64,000 nt of DNA from Ralstonia insidiosa (GCF_008801405.1 NZ_VZPV01000002.1:310001-374000), one strand, 5' to 3'. Positions 1 through 8,618 are shown, counted from the stretch's first letter. Notes: generated from the letters alone by a model not told the origin. Numbers and translations are program-made.

Positions 1-433
1 GCGTCAGGCCCTGTTCTTCGGCCAGCTTGCGCCCGATGGCTTCGCGGTCTTCGGTGTAGCGGTCGAAAAACACCACCTCGCCGCCGTAGCCACGCGTGGC
101 TTCCACCTTGATGACCGGTGCGTCCTTGGGCATGACGATGACGGCACGCATGCCGAGCAGCCGCGCCGACAGCGCAATCGCCTGCGCATGGTTGCCCGAC
201 GAGAACGTGATCACACCCGCCTTACGCTGCGCCGGCGTGAACTGCGACAGCGCGTTGTACGCGCCGCGAAACTTGAACGCGCCCATGCGCTGGAAGGTCT
301 CGGCCTTGAAGAACAGTTCGGCGCCGGTCATGGCGTTGGCGGTGGCGGACGTCAGCACGGGCGTCTTGTGGGCTACGCCTTGCAGGCGGGCATGGGCGGC
401 AACAACGTCGTCATAGGAAATCGGCAAGCTCAT
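1..433 (-). CDS. Threonine/serine (hydroxyaspartate) dehydratase, PLP-dependent, C-terminus cut by window edge
   Basis: The first 144 residues of a fold-type II PLP enzyme are visible; the rest lies left of base 1. The start is ATG at 433. Lys54 in AFKFRGAYNA is the expected Schiff-base lysine. The stretch ITFSSGNHAQAIALSA is the cofactor phosphate-binding loop of the serine/threonine dehydratase family. These enzymes deaminate threonine, serine or threo-3-hydroxyaspartate to a 2-oxoacid in the cytoplasm. It follows the regulator at 442-1086 with an 8-bp gap, so the two probably share one transcript. The regulator pairing favours a catabolic hydroxyaspartate or serine/threonine dehydratase over biosynthetic IlvA, but the missing C-terminus (ACT domain or not) would decide. 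Family is certain, substrate is not. Confidence 0.88.
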   Translation of the reverse strand, partial: MSLPISYDDVVAAHARLQGVAHKTPVLTSATANAMTGAELFFKAETFQRMGAFKFRGAYNALSQFTPAQRKAGVITFSSGNHAQAIALSARLLGMRAVIVMPKDAPVIKVEATRGYGGEVVFFDRYTEDREAIGRKLAEEQGLT

Positions 434-441
434 GGCGGGAC

Positions 442-1086
442 TCAAGTTGGGGTGTTTTCGGGGAGGTAGGTGTAGACGGTGGAGCGCGCCACGCCCAGCG
501 TTTGCGCAACCTCCGACAGCGCGCGGCGCAGGTTGAGCAAGCCGCTGGCGGCCAGTTCGCGCATGGCTTCGCGGCGCTGGTCCAGCGTCATGGCCATGGG
601 CGTGGTGTTGCGCGCGGCGGCAAAGCGTTCGAGTGCGGCACGCACGTCTTCCACGCGGCGTGAGCCCAGCGATTCGGGCACCGGCGGCGCAGCCACGTCA
701 ACGCGCATCAGTTGCGTAAGGCCGGTCGTCACGGCACTCAACATGGAGACGTCCATGTTCAGGCAGATGGCGGCCACGTATTCACCGCGGCTGTTCTTCA
801 GGCCGATGGATGTGCTCTTGGCCGGCCGCCCGTCGGGAAACCGGTTGGCGTAGTTTTCAATGACTTCAGGGAAGTCCGGATCAGCCATGCGCGCCAGACC
901 CAGCTCGGTCACGGCATCGCCCACCTGGCGGCCCGAGAGGTTGTTGGCGATGGCGACAACGGAATGATCGGGGTCGGTCAGGTCGTGCAGCACGATCTCG
1001 ACCAGTGGCGCCAGGGTCTTGCCCAGCGCCTCGACGATCTTGCGGCCTTCGCGCAGCAGAAGGTGGTTTTCTTCAGCGAGTGTCAT
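442..1086 (-). CDS. DauR/YheO-type PAS-HTH transcriptional regulator
   Basis: This is a 214-residue protein. The N-terminal half (about residues 8-120) has the YheO-like PAS domain, including the ...KNSRGEYVAAICLNMD segment. The C-terminus (about 175-208; LRRALSEVAQTLGVARSTVYTYL) is a DauR-type helix-turn-helix. The family regulates amino-acid catabolism in Pseudomonas (DauR, D-arginine) and often sits beside ammonia-lyases. Here it lies directly upstream of the dehydratase on the same strand, so it probably controls that gene and itself. The ATG at 1086 has no visible Shine-Dalgarno sequence. A long palindrome starts 2 bp upstream (1088-1126), so the message may be leaderless. An alternative in-frame start further inside the PAS domain is less likely. 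Confidence 0.88.
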   Translation of the reverse strand: MTLAEENHLLLREGRKIVEALGKTLAPLVEIVLHDLTDPDHSVVAIANNLSGRQVGDAVTELGLARMADPDFPEVIENYANRFPDGRPAKSTSIGLKNSRGEYVAAICLNMDVSMLSAVTTGLTQLMRVDVAAPPVPESLGSRRVEDVRAALERFAAARNTTPMAMTLDQRREAMRELAASGLLNLRRALSEVAQTLGVARSTVYTYLPENTPT

Positions 1087-1087
1087 G

Positions 1088-1126
1088 GTATTGACGATAC
1101 GTCAGTTAATGACATTTCGTCAATAC
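1088..1126. promoter_or_regulatory. Extended palindrome, probable autoregulatory operator with a leaderless promoter
   Basis: The arms GTATTGACGA (1088-1097) and TCGTCAATAC (1117-1126) are perfect 10-bp inverted repeats around 19 bp. That spacer holds a second inverted pair, GTCA (1101-1104) and TGAC (1110-1113). On the minus strand, TTGACG (1123-1118) and TATCGT (1099-1094) make a plausible -35/-10 pair with 18-bp spacing, placing +1 almost at the regulator ATG (1086). The operator would cover both promoter boxes. The arms are seen directly; protein binding and the start point are inferred. Confidence 0.6.
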
Positions 1127-1171
1127 AGCGCTTCGCACCCCTGATGTTGCGCGCAAGTCCCAGCGAAATAG

Positions 1172-1220
1172 AAAAACGCCTGCCCGAAGGTCGAGAGAAC
1201 GGAGGTAACTTGGGCAGGCG
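1172..1220 (-). terminator. Terminator of the RND efflux operon
   Basis: CGCCTGCCC (1177-1185) and GGGCAGGCG (1212-1220) form a perfect 9-bp stem 10 bp past the permease stop. On the minus strand the stem is followed by five T (complement of 1172-1176). The loop of 26 nt is long, so efficiency is uncertain. Confidence 0.5.
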
Positions 1221-1229
1221 GGTGAAAAC

Positions 1230-4200
1230 TTACTCGGGCAGCAGTTGCCCGGCGGCCTGCGCAGTCTCATGCCGATCCCGCGGAGCATCAGACACGCCGC
1301 TCGGCCGGATCCTGAACCAGATGGAGTACATGGCCGGCAGGAACCCCAAGGTGAGGATTGTCCCGGCAAACGTCCCGCCGATGAGCGTGTAAGCGAGCGC
1401 GCCCCAGAACACCGAATGCGTCAGCGGGATGAAGGCCAGGATGGCGGCCAGCGCTGTGAGAATCACTGGCCGCGCACGTTGGACAGTTGCCTCCACCACG
1501 GCCCTGAACGGATCCAGCCCCTCGTCCTTGTTGTGCTGGATCTGCCCGATCAGGATGAGCGTGTTGCGCATCAGAATGCCCGACAGCGCAATCAAGCCGA
1601 CCAGCGCGTTGATGCCAAACGGCTGCCCGAACAGAATCAGCGTGGGCACCACGCCAATCAAGCCCAGCGGGCTGGTCAGAAACACCATGACCATCGCCGG
1701 AATGGACCGCACCTGGAAGATAAGGATCACCAGCGTGATAGCCAGCATGATCGGGAACAGCGGCAGCATGGCCTTCGTCGCCTTGCCGGATTCTTCGATG
1801 GAGCCCGCTTGCTCAATGCGGTATCCGCTAGGCAGTTTCTCGATGATGGGCTGAAGCTGCTTGCTGATGGCGGTCGACACATCGGGCGGTTGCAGGCCCT
1901 CGGCAATATCGCCTCGCACCGTGATGGTCGGCATGCGGTCGCGCCGACGGATGATGGGTTCTTCCATGCGCACATCGATCTTGCCAACCTGCGAAAGCGG
2001 GATGCGTTGCCCGTTGGCGCCGGCCAGGGTGAAGTCGCCGATCTTGGCGGGGTCGAGCCGCACGTTGCCGGCCGAGCGCGCAGTGACTTGCACGGTGCGA
2101 ATGTCTTCGCGCACGGCCGTTACCGGAACGCCGTTGAGCAGGAATTGCAGTTGTTGTGCGACGGCGCTGGAGGTCAGCCCTACCGCCTGCAAGCGGTCTT
2201 GCTGCAAAGTGAAGTGCAGCGTGGGTACACGCACGCCCCAATCGGTATTGACCGTGCGCATCATCGAGTTGGTGTCCATGACGTGCTGCACATCGGCCGC
2301 GATGCGACGCAATGTCTCCGCGTCCGGGCCAGTCACACGGTAAGCCACGGGGAACGGCGAATACGGGCCGAACACGAGTTGCGTGACCCGCACGCGCGCC
2401 TCGGAGGCGAGACCATCGGCAACGGCCTGGCGCAGGCGCTGCTTCAATGCGTCGCGCTCTTCCTGGCTATCAGTGCGGATCACGATCTTGGCGAACGACG
2501 GATCCGGCAATTCCGGCCCCATCGCCAGATAGAAGCGCGGCGCCCCCTGGCCGATGTAGGCCGTCACGATCTTGGCTTCCTTCTGTTTGGCGAGCCAGGC
2601 TTCCAGCTTTGCGGTCGCCGCGTCTGTCTGGTTGATCGACGTGCCATAGGGCATCTGCACTTCGACCAGCACTTCGGGGCGATCCGAGATCGGGAAGAAC
2701 TGCTTCTTGACCACCGCCATGCCCGCGATCGCCAATGCGAAGAGGCCCACCACCGCACCCGCGACCAGCCATTTGCGCGCAATCACGCGACCAAGCAGCG
2801 CACGGAAGCGGTTGTAGCGCGGCGTGTTGTAGATCGCATCGTGGCCGCCCTCGACCTTCTTGAAGTCGGGCAGCATCTTCACGCCCAGATACGGCGTGAA
2901 CACCACCGCAACCACCCACGACGCAATCAGCGCAATGCCCACGATCCAGAACATGTTGCTGGTGTATTCACCCGCAGTGGATCGCGCAAAGCCATTCGGC
3001 ATGAAGCCGACGGCCGTCACCAGCGTGCCCGACAACATGGGCGCAGCGGTATGGCTCCACGCATAGGCCGAAGCAGCCACGCGGCTGTAGCCCTCTTCCA
3101 TCTTCACCACCATCATTTCGATGGCGATGATGGCGTCGTCCACCAGCAGGCCCAGCGCCAGAATCAACGACCCCAGCGTGATGCGGTCAAAGTTCTTGCC
3201 TGTTGCGGCCATCACCACAAACACCACCGCAAGCGTGAGCGGCACGGCAGCGGCCACCACCAGGCCAGCGCGCCAGCCCATGCTGACGAAGCTCACCAGC
3301 ATCACAACCAGCAGCGCGGCAAAGAACTTGAGCATGAACTCGTCGACAGACGCCGCGATGTTGACGGCCTGGTCTGTCACCTTGGTCAGGCTGATGCCGA
3401 GCGGCATGTCTGCGTTGATGGCACCGACTTCCTTGTCGAGCGCCTTGCCCAGATCCAGCCCGTTCCAGCCCTCGCGCATCACGATGCCCAGCAGCAAGGC
3501 GGGCTGCCCACCATTGCGCACCATGAATGTGGCCGGGTCTTCATAGCCGCGCTTGACCGTGGCGATGTCCGACAGCTTCAACGTGCGGCCCTGTGACACC
3601 ACCGGCGTATCGCGGATCTTCTGCAACTCGTCGAACGCGCCGTCCAGGCGGATGAACACCTGCGGCCCTTTCGTCTCAACCGAGCCCGCTGCTGTTAGCG
3701 CGTTCTGGTTGTTGAGCGCGGCAAACACCTCTTGCGGGCTCACCCCCAGCGTCGCCAGCCGGTCGTGCGAGAACTCGACGTAGATGCGTTCCGACTGCTC
3801 GCCGATGATGTTGACCTTCTTCACGCCGGGCACGTGCAGCAGGCGCTGGCGCAGCGTCTCCGCATCACGCACCAGCGCGCGTTGCGGCTCGCCCTGTGCC
3901 TTGAGCGCAAAGAGGGCAAAGGTCACGTCCGAATATTCGTCGTTGACGATCGGCCCGATCACGCCGGACGGCAGGTTGCCCACCTCGTCGCCAACCTTCT
4001 TGCGCGCTTGATAGAACTCTTCCTGCACTTCCGACGGCGGCGTGCTGTCGAGCAACGTCAACGTGGTGAATGCCAGGCCGGGGCGCGTGTACGTTTCCGT
4101 GCGGTCATACCAGCGCAGCTCCTGCATGCGCTTTTCGATCTTCTCGGCCACCTGGTCCTGCATTTCCTGCGCGGTGGCGCCAGGCCATACGGTGACGATG

Positions 4201-4352
4201 TTCATCACCTTGACCGTAAACGCCGGGTCTTCCGCACGCCCCAGCTTGAAGAAGGAAACGAGCCCTGCCAGCGAGATCAGGCAAATGAGGAACAGCGTGA
4301 CGGCACGCTCACGCACGGCAAGTGCCGATAGGTTGAAACGACCTTGGCTCAC
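1230..4352 (-). CDS. RND efflux pump inner-membrane permease (AcrB/HAE-like)
   Basis: This is a 1040-residue permease of standard RND length. TM1 lies near residues 15-33. A large periplasmic loop follows, then a TM cluster from about 340. Asp405-Asp406 in LGLLVDDAIIAIE match the TM4 proton-relay acidic pair. The second half repeats the pattern, with loop, then TM segments from about residue 850. The protein would work as a proton-driven trimer joined to the adaptor encoded just upstream. The two genes overlap by 4 bp (4349-4352), which implies translational coupling. The outer-membrane factor is encoded at 6271-7734 across the TetR gene. Substrate range cannot be read from the sequence; there is no heavy-metal (CusA/CzcA) signature I recognise, so drug or solvent export is more likely. 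Confidence 0.93.
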   Translation of the reverse strand: MSQGRFNLSALAVRERAVTLFLICLISLAGLVSFFKLGRAEDPAFTVKVMNIVTVWPGATAQEMQDQVAEKIEKRMQELRWYDRTETYTRPGLAFTTLTLLDSTPPSEVQEEFYQARKKVGDEVGNLPSGVIGPIVNDEYSDVTFALFALKAQGEPQRALVRDAETLRQRLLHVPGVKKVNIIGEQSERIYVEFSHDRLATLGVSPQEVFAALNNQNALTAAGSVETKGPQVFIRLDGAFDELQKIRDTPVVSQGRTLKLSDIATVKRGYEDPATFMVRNGGQPALLLGIVMREGWNGLDLGKALDKEVGAINADMPLGISLTKVTDQAVNIAASVDEFMLKFFAALLVVMLVSFVSMGWRAGLVVAAAVPLTLAVVFVVMAATGKNFDRITLGSLILALGLLVDDAIIAIEMMVVKMEEGYSRVAASAYAWSHTAAPMLSGTLVTAVGFMPNGFARSTAGEYTSNMFWIVGIALIASWVVAVVFTPYLGVKMLPDFKKVEGGHDAIYNTPRYNRFRALLGRVIARKWLVAGAVVGLFALAIAGMAVVKKQFFPISDRPEVLVEVQMPYGTSINQTDAATAKLEAWLAKQKEAKIVTAYIGQGAPRFYLAMGPELPDPSFAKIVIRTDSQEERDALKQRLRQAVADGLASEARVRVTQLVFGPYSPFPVAYRVTGPDAETLRRIAADVQHVMDTNSMMRTVNTDWGVRVPTLHFTLQQDRLQAVGLTSSAVAQQLQFLLNGVPVTAVREDIRTVQVTARSAGNVRLDPAKIGDFTLAGANGQRIPLSQVGKIDVRMEEPIIRRRDRMPTITVRGDIAEGLQPPDVSTAISKQLQPIIEKLPSGYRIEQAGSIEESGKATKAMLPLFPIMLAITLVILIFQVRSIPAMVMVFLTSPLGLIGVVPTLILFGQPFGINALVGLIALSGILMRNTLILIGQIQHNKDEGLDPFRAVVEATVQRARPVILTALAAILAFIPLTHSVFWGALAYTLIGGTFAGTILTLGFLPAMYSIWFRIRPSGVSDAPRDRHETAQAAGQLLPE

Positions 4353-5479
4353 AGTCGCACCCCCGCGATAGCAGGGCTGGCGCCCTGACCCGCCACGCGG
4401 ACCTGCTGCCCTTCGCGCAGCAGTTGTGCGCCAAGCGCGACGATCCGGTCGCCCTGCTTGACCTGGCCGGCAACGCGCGCGCCTTCGTCACCAAGGCGAA
4501 CAATGGTGATGGAGCGCCACGACACCTTGGCCGGGTCACCCTGGATGACCCACACGCCCGGACCCTTGCCGGCATCGAACACGGCGCCAAGGGGTACTTG
4601 CAGATCAAGCACCTGCAGATCGCCTTGCACAGTCGCCAGCCGATCGGGAATCTGGATCGTGACAGTGGAGCCCAGCGGGGCGTTGGCCAGTTCGCCATCC
4701 AGCACATAACGCGCTTCGTACGTGCGGGTAAGCCGGTCCGCGGCATCCGACAACTGCCGCAGTTTGGCAGGCGTGCCATCGCTTTCCTTGCCGAACAGCG
4801 TGGCCTGTGCGACCGAACCGATCGCAGGCCGCAACGTTTCTGGCAACTGAACCACCGCTTCACGGCGACCGGCATGGGCTAGGCGCACAACCGCCTGCCC
4901 CGCGCTGACAACTTGGCCGGGCTCGGCCAGCGTTTCCATGACCACGCCGTCGCCATCCGCAACGAGTTCTGCGTAGCGGCTGGCGTTGCGCGCGACATCG
5001 GCCTGGGCTTCTGCGGCGCTCAACTGGGCTTTGGCTGCATCCGCCGCAGCCTTGGCTTGGTCATAGGCCGAGGCGGAAATGGCGCCGGTTCCGCGCAGAT
5101 CGCGGTAGCGGGCTTCGTCTTCCGCCGTCTGTTGCGCGCGTGCCTTCGCAGCCGCCACGGTTTCTTGCTGTGCATGCGCGGCGAGCTTCAGATCGACCGG
5201 ATCGATGCGCATGAGCGGCTGCCCGCGCTTGACGGTTTGCCCAGCGTCCACCAGCCGCTCCAGCACCTTACCGGGCACACGGAACCCGAGGTCGCTCTGC
5301 ACCCGGGCAGCGACGACGCCCGTGAACGAACGCGATGCCGAAGCCACTGGCTGCACGAACGCGGCACGCACCAAGGGCGCCTCGGTGCGTGGGTCAGCAG
5401 GAGCCCTTTCGCCGCAGGCGATCAACGCCAGCGGCAACGCAAGGACAGCGGTAGAGGTAACGAAGCGACGCGAAAGCAT
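4349..5479 (-). CDS. RND efflux periplasmic adaptor (membrane fusion lipoprotein)
   Basis: This 376-residue protein opens with a lipoprotein signal ending in ALIAC, with Cys22 as the lipidation site. Next come the lipoyl/barrel-sandwich half-motif FRVPGKVLERLVDAGQTVKRGQPLMRI (about 65-95), an alpha-helical hairpin rich in Ala/Gln (about 100-165), the second lipoyl half (DGVVMETLAEPGQVVSAGQ) and beta-barrel domains. This is the HlyD/AcrA-family order. It bridges the permease at 1230-4352 to an outer-membrane factor. It is the first gene of the leftward operon and its promoter region holds the palindrome at 5524-5549, predicted to bind the TetR protein of 5569-6183. Confidence 0.93.
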   Translation of the reverse strand: MLSRRFVTSTAVLALPLALIACGERAPADPRTEAPLVRAAFVQPVASASRSFTGVVAARVQSDLGFRVPGKVLERLVDAGQTVKRGQPLMRIDPVDLKLAAHAQQETVAAAKARAQQTAEDEARYRDLRGTGAISASAYDQAKAAADAAKAQLSAAEAQADVARNASRYAELVADGDGVVMETLAEPGQVVSAGQAVVRLAHAGRREAVVQLPETLRPAIGSVAQATLFGKESDGTPAKLRQLSDAADRLTRTYEARYVLDGELANAPLGSTVTIQIPDRLATVQGDLQVLDLQVPLGAVFDAGKGPGVWVIQGDPAKVSWRSITIVRLGDEGARVAGQVKQGDRIVALGAQLLREGQQVRVAGQGASPAIAGVRL

Positions 5480-5512
5480 GAAAGCCCCATCGACGAGATG
5501 ATCTGGGCTTTC

Positions 5513-5549
5513 ATTCTTGTTCTTGTGACCAATTTAGTCAATGGTCACA
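5513..5549 (-). promoter_or_regulatory. Efflux operon promoter with TetR operator (site 1)
   Basis: TGTGACCA (5524-5531) and TGGTCACA (5542-5549) are perfect 8-bp inverted repeats; their cores form GTGAC-N14-GTCAC. On the minus strand, TTGACT (5541-5536), 17 bp and AAGAAT (5518-5513) make a reasonable promoter that overlaps the palindrome and points at the adaptor gene. The same core with the same 14-bp spacing recurs at 6223-6246. Binding by the neighbouring TetR protein is inferred. Confidence 0.65.
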
Positions 5550-5568
5550 GAGAAAAAAAATCTGCGCG

Positions 5569-6183
5569 TCAGGGGGAAAGGCTTCGGAGCACGAGGCTGG
5601 AGAGCAGCCCGGGTGCCACCTCCGTGTAGTCAAAGCTGTACTGCAAAAGCAACGGATTCATGTACGGGCGCATGACCAGGTAGATGGCCGCCGTGGCCTC
5701 GTCCAACGGCGTCTTGCGCTCGAAGTCTCCGGTCTCCCGGCCTTCCTGCAGCACATCGCGCAGCAGTTGCTGGATGCGTCCCTCATAGGCGATCACCGAC
5801 TGCCAGCGCTCAGTCGCTGCCGAGGCCGCAATCTCGTACAGCTTGCGGTCATGGGAAAACAGCCGGAGGCTGGCCTCCGTCAAGGCTTTGAACATGCGGC
5901 GCAGCTTGTCCGGCGGAGAGGTAGCCTCGCCCAAAGCAGCATTCACTTCGGCCTCGATCTCGCGCAGGCAGTTGGCGCAAATCATCTCGCCAATGGCCTG
6001 CTTGGACTCGAAGAACTTGTAGATATAGGCCTTGGAAAAGCCGATGGCCTTGGCCAGATCGGACACGGCGGTCTTCTCGTAGCCGTAGCGGCTGAAGTGC
6101 TCGGTGGCGGCAGCGACGATCTGGTCTCGCACGTCGTGGTCTGCCGGGCCACGGGCGGAAACGGGGTAAGGAGTGGTCTTCAT
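5569..6183 (-). CDS. TetR/AcrR-family repressor of the efflux genes
   Basis: This is a 204-residue protein of normal TetR size. Residues about 18-63 hold the DNA-binding helix-turn-helix, ending AKAIGFSKAYIYKFFESKQAI. The rest is a divergent alpha-helical ligand and dimer domain. I chose ATG 6183 because an in-frame extension to 6462 would run through the divergent promoter and into the outer-membrane-factor gene. The gene lies between the adaptor/permease pair and the outer-membrane factor, with a matching palindrome on each side. This is the classical layout for a local repressor released by a pump substrate. It probably also represses itself from the 6223-6246 site. Confidence 0.92.
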   Translation of the reverse strand: MKTTPYPVSARGPADHDVRDQIVAAATEHFSRYGYEKTAVSDLAKAIGFSKAYIYKFFESKQAIGEMICANCLREIEAEVNAALGEATSPPDKLRRMFKALTEASLRLFSHDRKLYEIAASAATERWQSVIAYEGRIQQLLRDVLQEGRETGDFERKTPLDEATAAIYLVMRPYMNPLLLQYSFDYTEVAPGLLSSLVLRSLSP

Positions 6184-6211
6184 GGGCTCCAGCTTACGCG
6201 AGTCGAGATAG

Positions 6212-6246
6212 TTGAACAACTTGTGACCACTTTGTACTATAGTCAC
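6212..6246 (+). promoter_or_regulatory. Outer-membrane-factor promoter with TetR operator (site 2)
   Basis: TTGAAC (6212-6217), 17 bp and TACTAT (6235-6240) form a good sigma-70 promoter 30 bp before the ATG at 6271. GTGAC (6223-6227) and GTCAC (6242-6246) are inverted repeats 14 bp apart that straddle the -10 box, with the same geometry as site 1. The left arm shares TTGTGACCA with site 1. Confidence 0.68.
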
Positions 6247-6270
6247 CAAAAATCTCGGTGGACGTTGCCC

Positions 6271-7734
6271 ATGTTGCCAAAACACTCCCTTGCGGCCCTC
6301 CTCGTTGCCAGTCTGGCAGCCGGGTGTGCCGTCGGCCCGGACTATGTGAAGCCCGATGCGCCGGTTCCCAAACGATTCCTGGGCCAGACCGCGGTCGAGC
6401 AGCGCACGGTCAAGGCCACGGCTGACCTGTCCGCGTGGTGGGCCGGCTTTGGCGATCCGCAACTGACGCAGTTCGTGCAGCTAGCGCTGGAACAGAACCT
6501 GGACCTTGCCCAGGCATTCGCCCGCGTCACGCAAGCCCGTGCAGGGTTGAGCGCCGCCAATACCGCGTTGCTGCCTTCTGGCAACGTCACGGGCCAAGCG
6601 GCACGTGCGTATCAGTCCGTCGAAACCCCGTTGGGCCGCGTCTTGAATTCGAGGCCCGGTTTTGACCGCTACGGCAACGCGTTTGAGGCTGATGCCAAAG
6701 CAAGCTGGGAATTGGATGTGTTCGACGGTCTGCGCCGTGGCCGCGAGGCTGCACTGGCCGACTACCAGGCCTCCCAGGCGGGCGCAGTCGCCACACGGCT
6801 GGCCGTGGCCGCGCAGACTGCCGACATCTACCTCACCATCCGCGGCTTGCAGACGCGCCTGAAAGTGGCCCGCCACCAGGTGCAGACGCAGGAGGCATTG
6901 CTCTCCACCGTCAACCTGCTCTATAGCAAGGGACTGGCGGCAGAGCTTCAGGTTCGGCAGGCCGAAGGTGCACTCGCCCAGGTTCGCGCGTCGATCCCAC
7001 AGCTTGAAGCCGGCCTCGATGCGGCGATGAACGCACTGGACGTGATGCTCGGGTCGGTGCCGGGCACGCACCGGGCGGAGCTGATGGAAGACAAAGATAT
7101 CCCGGCCGCGCCGCAAATTGCGATCAGCGGATCGCCCGGCGAACTGTTGCGACGCCGCCCCGACCTCATCGTCGCCGAGCGCAGGCTGGCAGCTTCCAAC
7201 GCACGCATCGGCGTTGCCATTGCGGAGTACTACCCGAAGTTCTCGCTCAGCGGCCTGCTCGGCAGCGCCACGTCGGTGGGCGCCGGCAGCCTGTTCGGCA
7301 GCGGCGCCAGCCAATTTGCGGGCGTGCTTGGCCTGCGCTGGCGCCTGTTCGACTTCGGCCGCATCAACGCGCAAATCGATCAGGCCAAGGGGCAAGAGGC
7401 GGAAATGCTCGCCGCATATCGGCTCGCCGTGCTGCGCGCCACGGAAGACGTGGAAGACGCGTTCTCCGCCCTGGTCAAGCGCGAGGAGCAAGCGACCGTG
7501 CTCACGCAAGGCGTCGATTCGCTCAGCCGCGCACGCAACGCTTCGTTTGCCGCGTATCAAAAAGGCGTCGTCAGCCTGATCGAAGTGCTGCAAGCCGACG
7601 AAAGCCTGTTGCGCGCATCAGACGCGCGTGCCCAGGCCCAAACGGAATCGGCACGCGCGGCCGTTGCGGCATTCAAGGCGCTGGGCGGTGGCTGGCAGCC
7701 CGACGAACCCACCGCCGTTGCCAGCAGCAAATAG
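6271..7734 (+). CDS. RND efflux outer-membrane factor, NodT/OprM-type lipoprotein
   Basis: This is a 487-residue protein. Its signal peptide ends LAAGC, with Cys19 as the lipidation site, followed by the typical AVGPDYVKPDAPVP opening of NodT-family channels. Two homologous coiled-coil halves follow. These include the FGDPQLTQFVQLALEQNLDLAQAFARVTQARAGL motif (about 65-100) and the matching GELLRRRPDLIVAERRLAASNARIGVAIAEYYP motif (about 290-325). It should form a trimeric outer-membrane duct for the adaptor and permease at 1230-5479. The start is ATG 6271; the open frame upstream overlaps the TetR gene and is not coding. A short-chain dehydrogenase follows after 59 bp on the same strand. Confidence 0.93.
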   Translation: MLPKHSLAALLVASLAAGCAVGPDYVKPDAPVPKRFLGQTAVEQRTVKATADLSAWWAGFGDPQLTQFVQLALEQNLDLAQAFARVTQARAGLSAANTALLPSGNVTGQAARAYQSVETPLGRVLNSRPGFDRYGNAFEADAKASWELDVFDGLRRGREAALADYQASQAGAVATRLAVAAQTADIYLTIRGLQTRLKVARHQVQTQEALLSTVNLLYSKGLAAELQVRQAEGALAQVRASIPQLEAGLDAAMNALDVMLGSVPGTHRAELMEDKDIPAAPQIAISGSPGELLRRRPDLIVAERRLAASNARIGVAIAEYYPKFSLSGLLGSATSVGAGSLFGSGASQFAGVLGLRWRLFDFGRINAQIDQAKGQEAEMLAAYRLAVLRATEDVEDAFSALVKREEQATVLTQGVDSLSRARNASFAAYQKGVVSLIEVLQADESLLRASDARAQAQTESARAAVAAFKALGGGWQPDEPTAVASSK

Positions 7735-7793
7735 CCCCCTCGCACGAAGCCATTTACCGCAGCACCTACCTACTCACACAGAAAGAAAATGCC

Positions 7794-8600
7794 ATGTCGA
7801 ATTCCAAAGTCGTTGTGATTACCGGCGTGTCCTCGGGCATCGGCCGTGCCACCGCAGCAAAGTTTGCCCTGCGGGGTTGCCGGGTATTCGGCACTGTGCG
7901 CAACCTCGCAAAAGCGCAGCCGCTGGCGGGCGTTGAACTGGTCGAGATGGACATCCGCGATGAGGCTTCGGTCCAGCAGGGAATCGAGACCATCATCGGG
8001 CTGGCCAAACGCATTGATGTGCTGGTCAACAGTGCCGGCGTGACGCTGCTGGGCGCGACCGAAGAAACGTCGGTCGCTGAAGCGCAAGCGCTGTTCGACA
8101 CCAACGTGTTCGGCATCTTGCGCACCACGCGCGCCGTATTGCCGCACATGCGCGCGCAGCGCTCGGGACGAATCGTCAACATCAGCTCGGTGCTCGGCTT
8201 TCTGCCGGCGCCTTATATGGGTCTCTATTCGGCGTCCAAGCATGCTGTGGAGGGGATGTCCGAGACGTTGGACCATGAGGTGCGCAAGTTCGGCATCCGC
8301 GTGGCACTTGTCGAGCCCTCATTTACCAAGACCAGCCTGGATACGAACGCTCCCCATGCGGCGTCCAAAGTCTCCGCCTACGACGCGGAACGTTCCGTCG
8401 TTTCCCAGGCGATTCAAAAGAGTGTCCAAAAAGCACCGACCCCCGATGGCGTCGCGAGCACGGTTGTCGATGCCGCCCTCGGCGCGTGGAAGATGCGCCG
8501 CACACCCAAAGGCGAGGCGTCTCTTCTGAGCAGGCTACGCCGTTTCATGCCGGCAGGCCCGGTCGACTCGGGTCTGCGCAAGACATTCGGGCTTTCCTGA
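7794..8600 (+). CDS. Short-chain dehydrogenase/reductase
   Basis: This 268-residue classical SDR carries the nucleotide motif TGVSSGIG (residues 10-17), the NSAG motif (78-81), catalytic Ser130/131, and Tyr144 and Lys148 in YSASK. It would catalyse NAD(P)-dependent oxidation or reduction of an alcohol or carbonyl in the cytoplasm; the substrate is unknown. The C-terminal extension after about residue 230 is basic and variable. It follows the outer-membrane-factor gene by 59 bp with no terminator between, so it may be co-induced with efflux, possibly detoxifying the same compound. That link is inference. An AGAAAGAAA stretch precedes the ATG. Confidence 0.88.
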   Translation: MSNSKVVVITGVSSGIGRATAAKFALRGCRVFGTVRNLAKAQPLAGVELVEMDIRDEASVQQGIETIIGLAKRIDVLVNSAGVTLLGATEETSVAEAQALFDTNVFGILRTTRAVLPHMRAQRSGRIVNISSVLGFLPAPYMGLYSASKHAVEGMSETLDHEVRKFGIRVALVEPSFTKTSLDTNAPHAASKVSAYDAERSVVSQAIQKSVQKAPTPDGVASTVVDAALGAWKMRRTPKGEASLLSRLRRFMPAGPVDSGLRKTFGLS

Positions 8601-8618
8601 AACGTGTTGCTGACTAAA

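Noticed and set aside
1245..3596. A 783-codon plus-strand open frame opposite the RND permease
   Set aside because: It is rich in His, Arg and Gln as expected from the complement of a GC-rich gene, has no domain, and lies wholly inside a certain permease gene.
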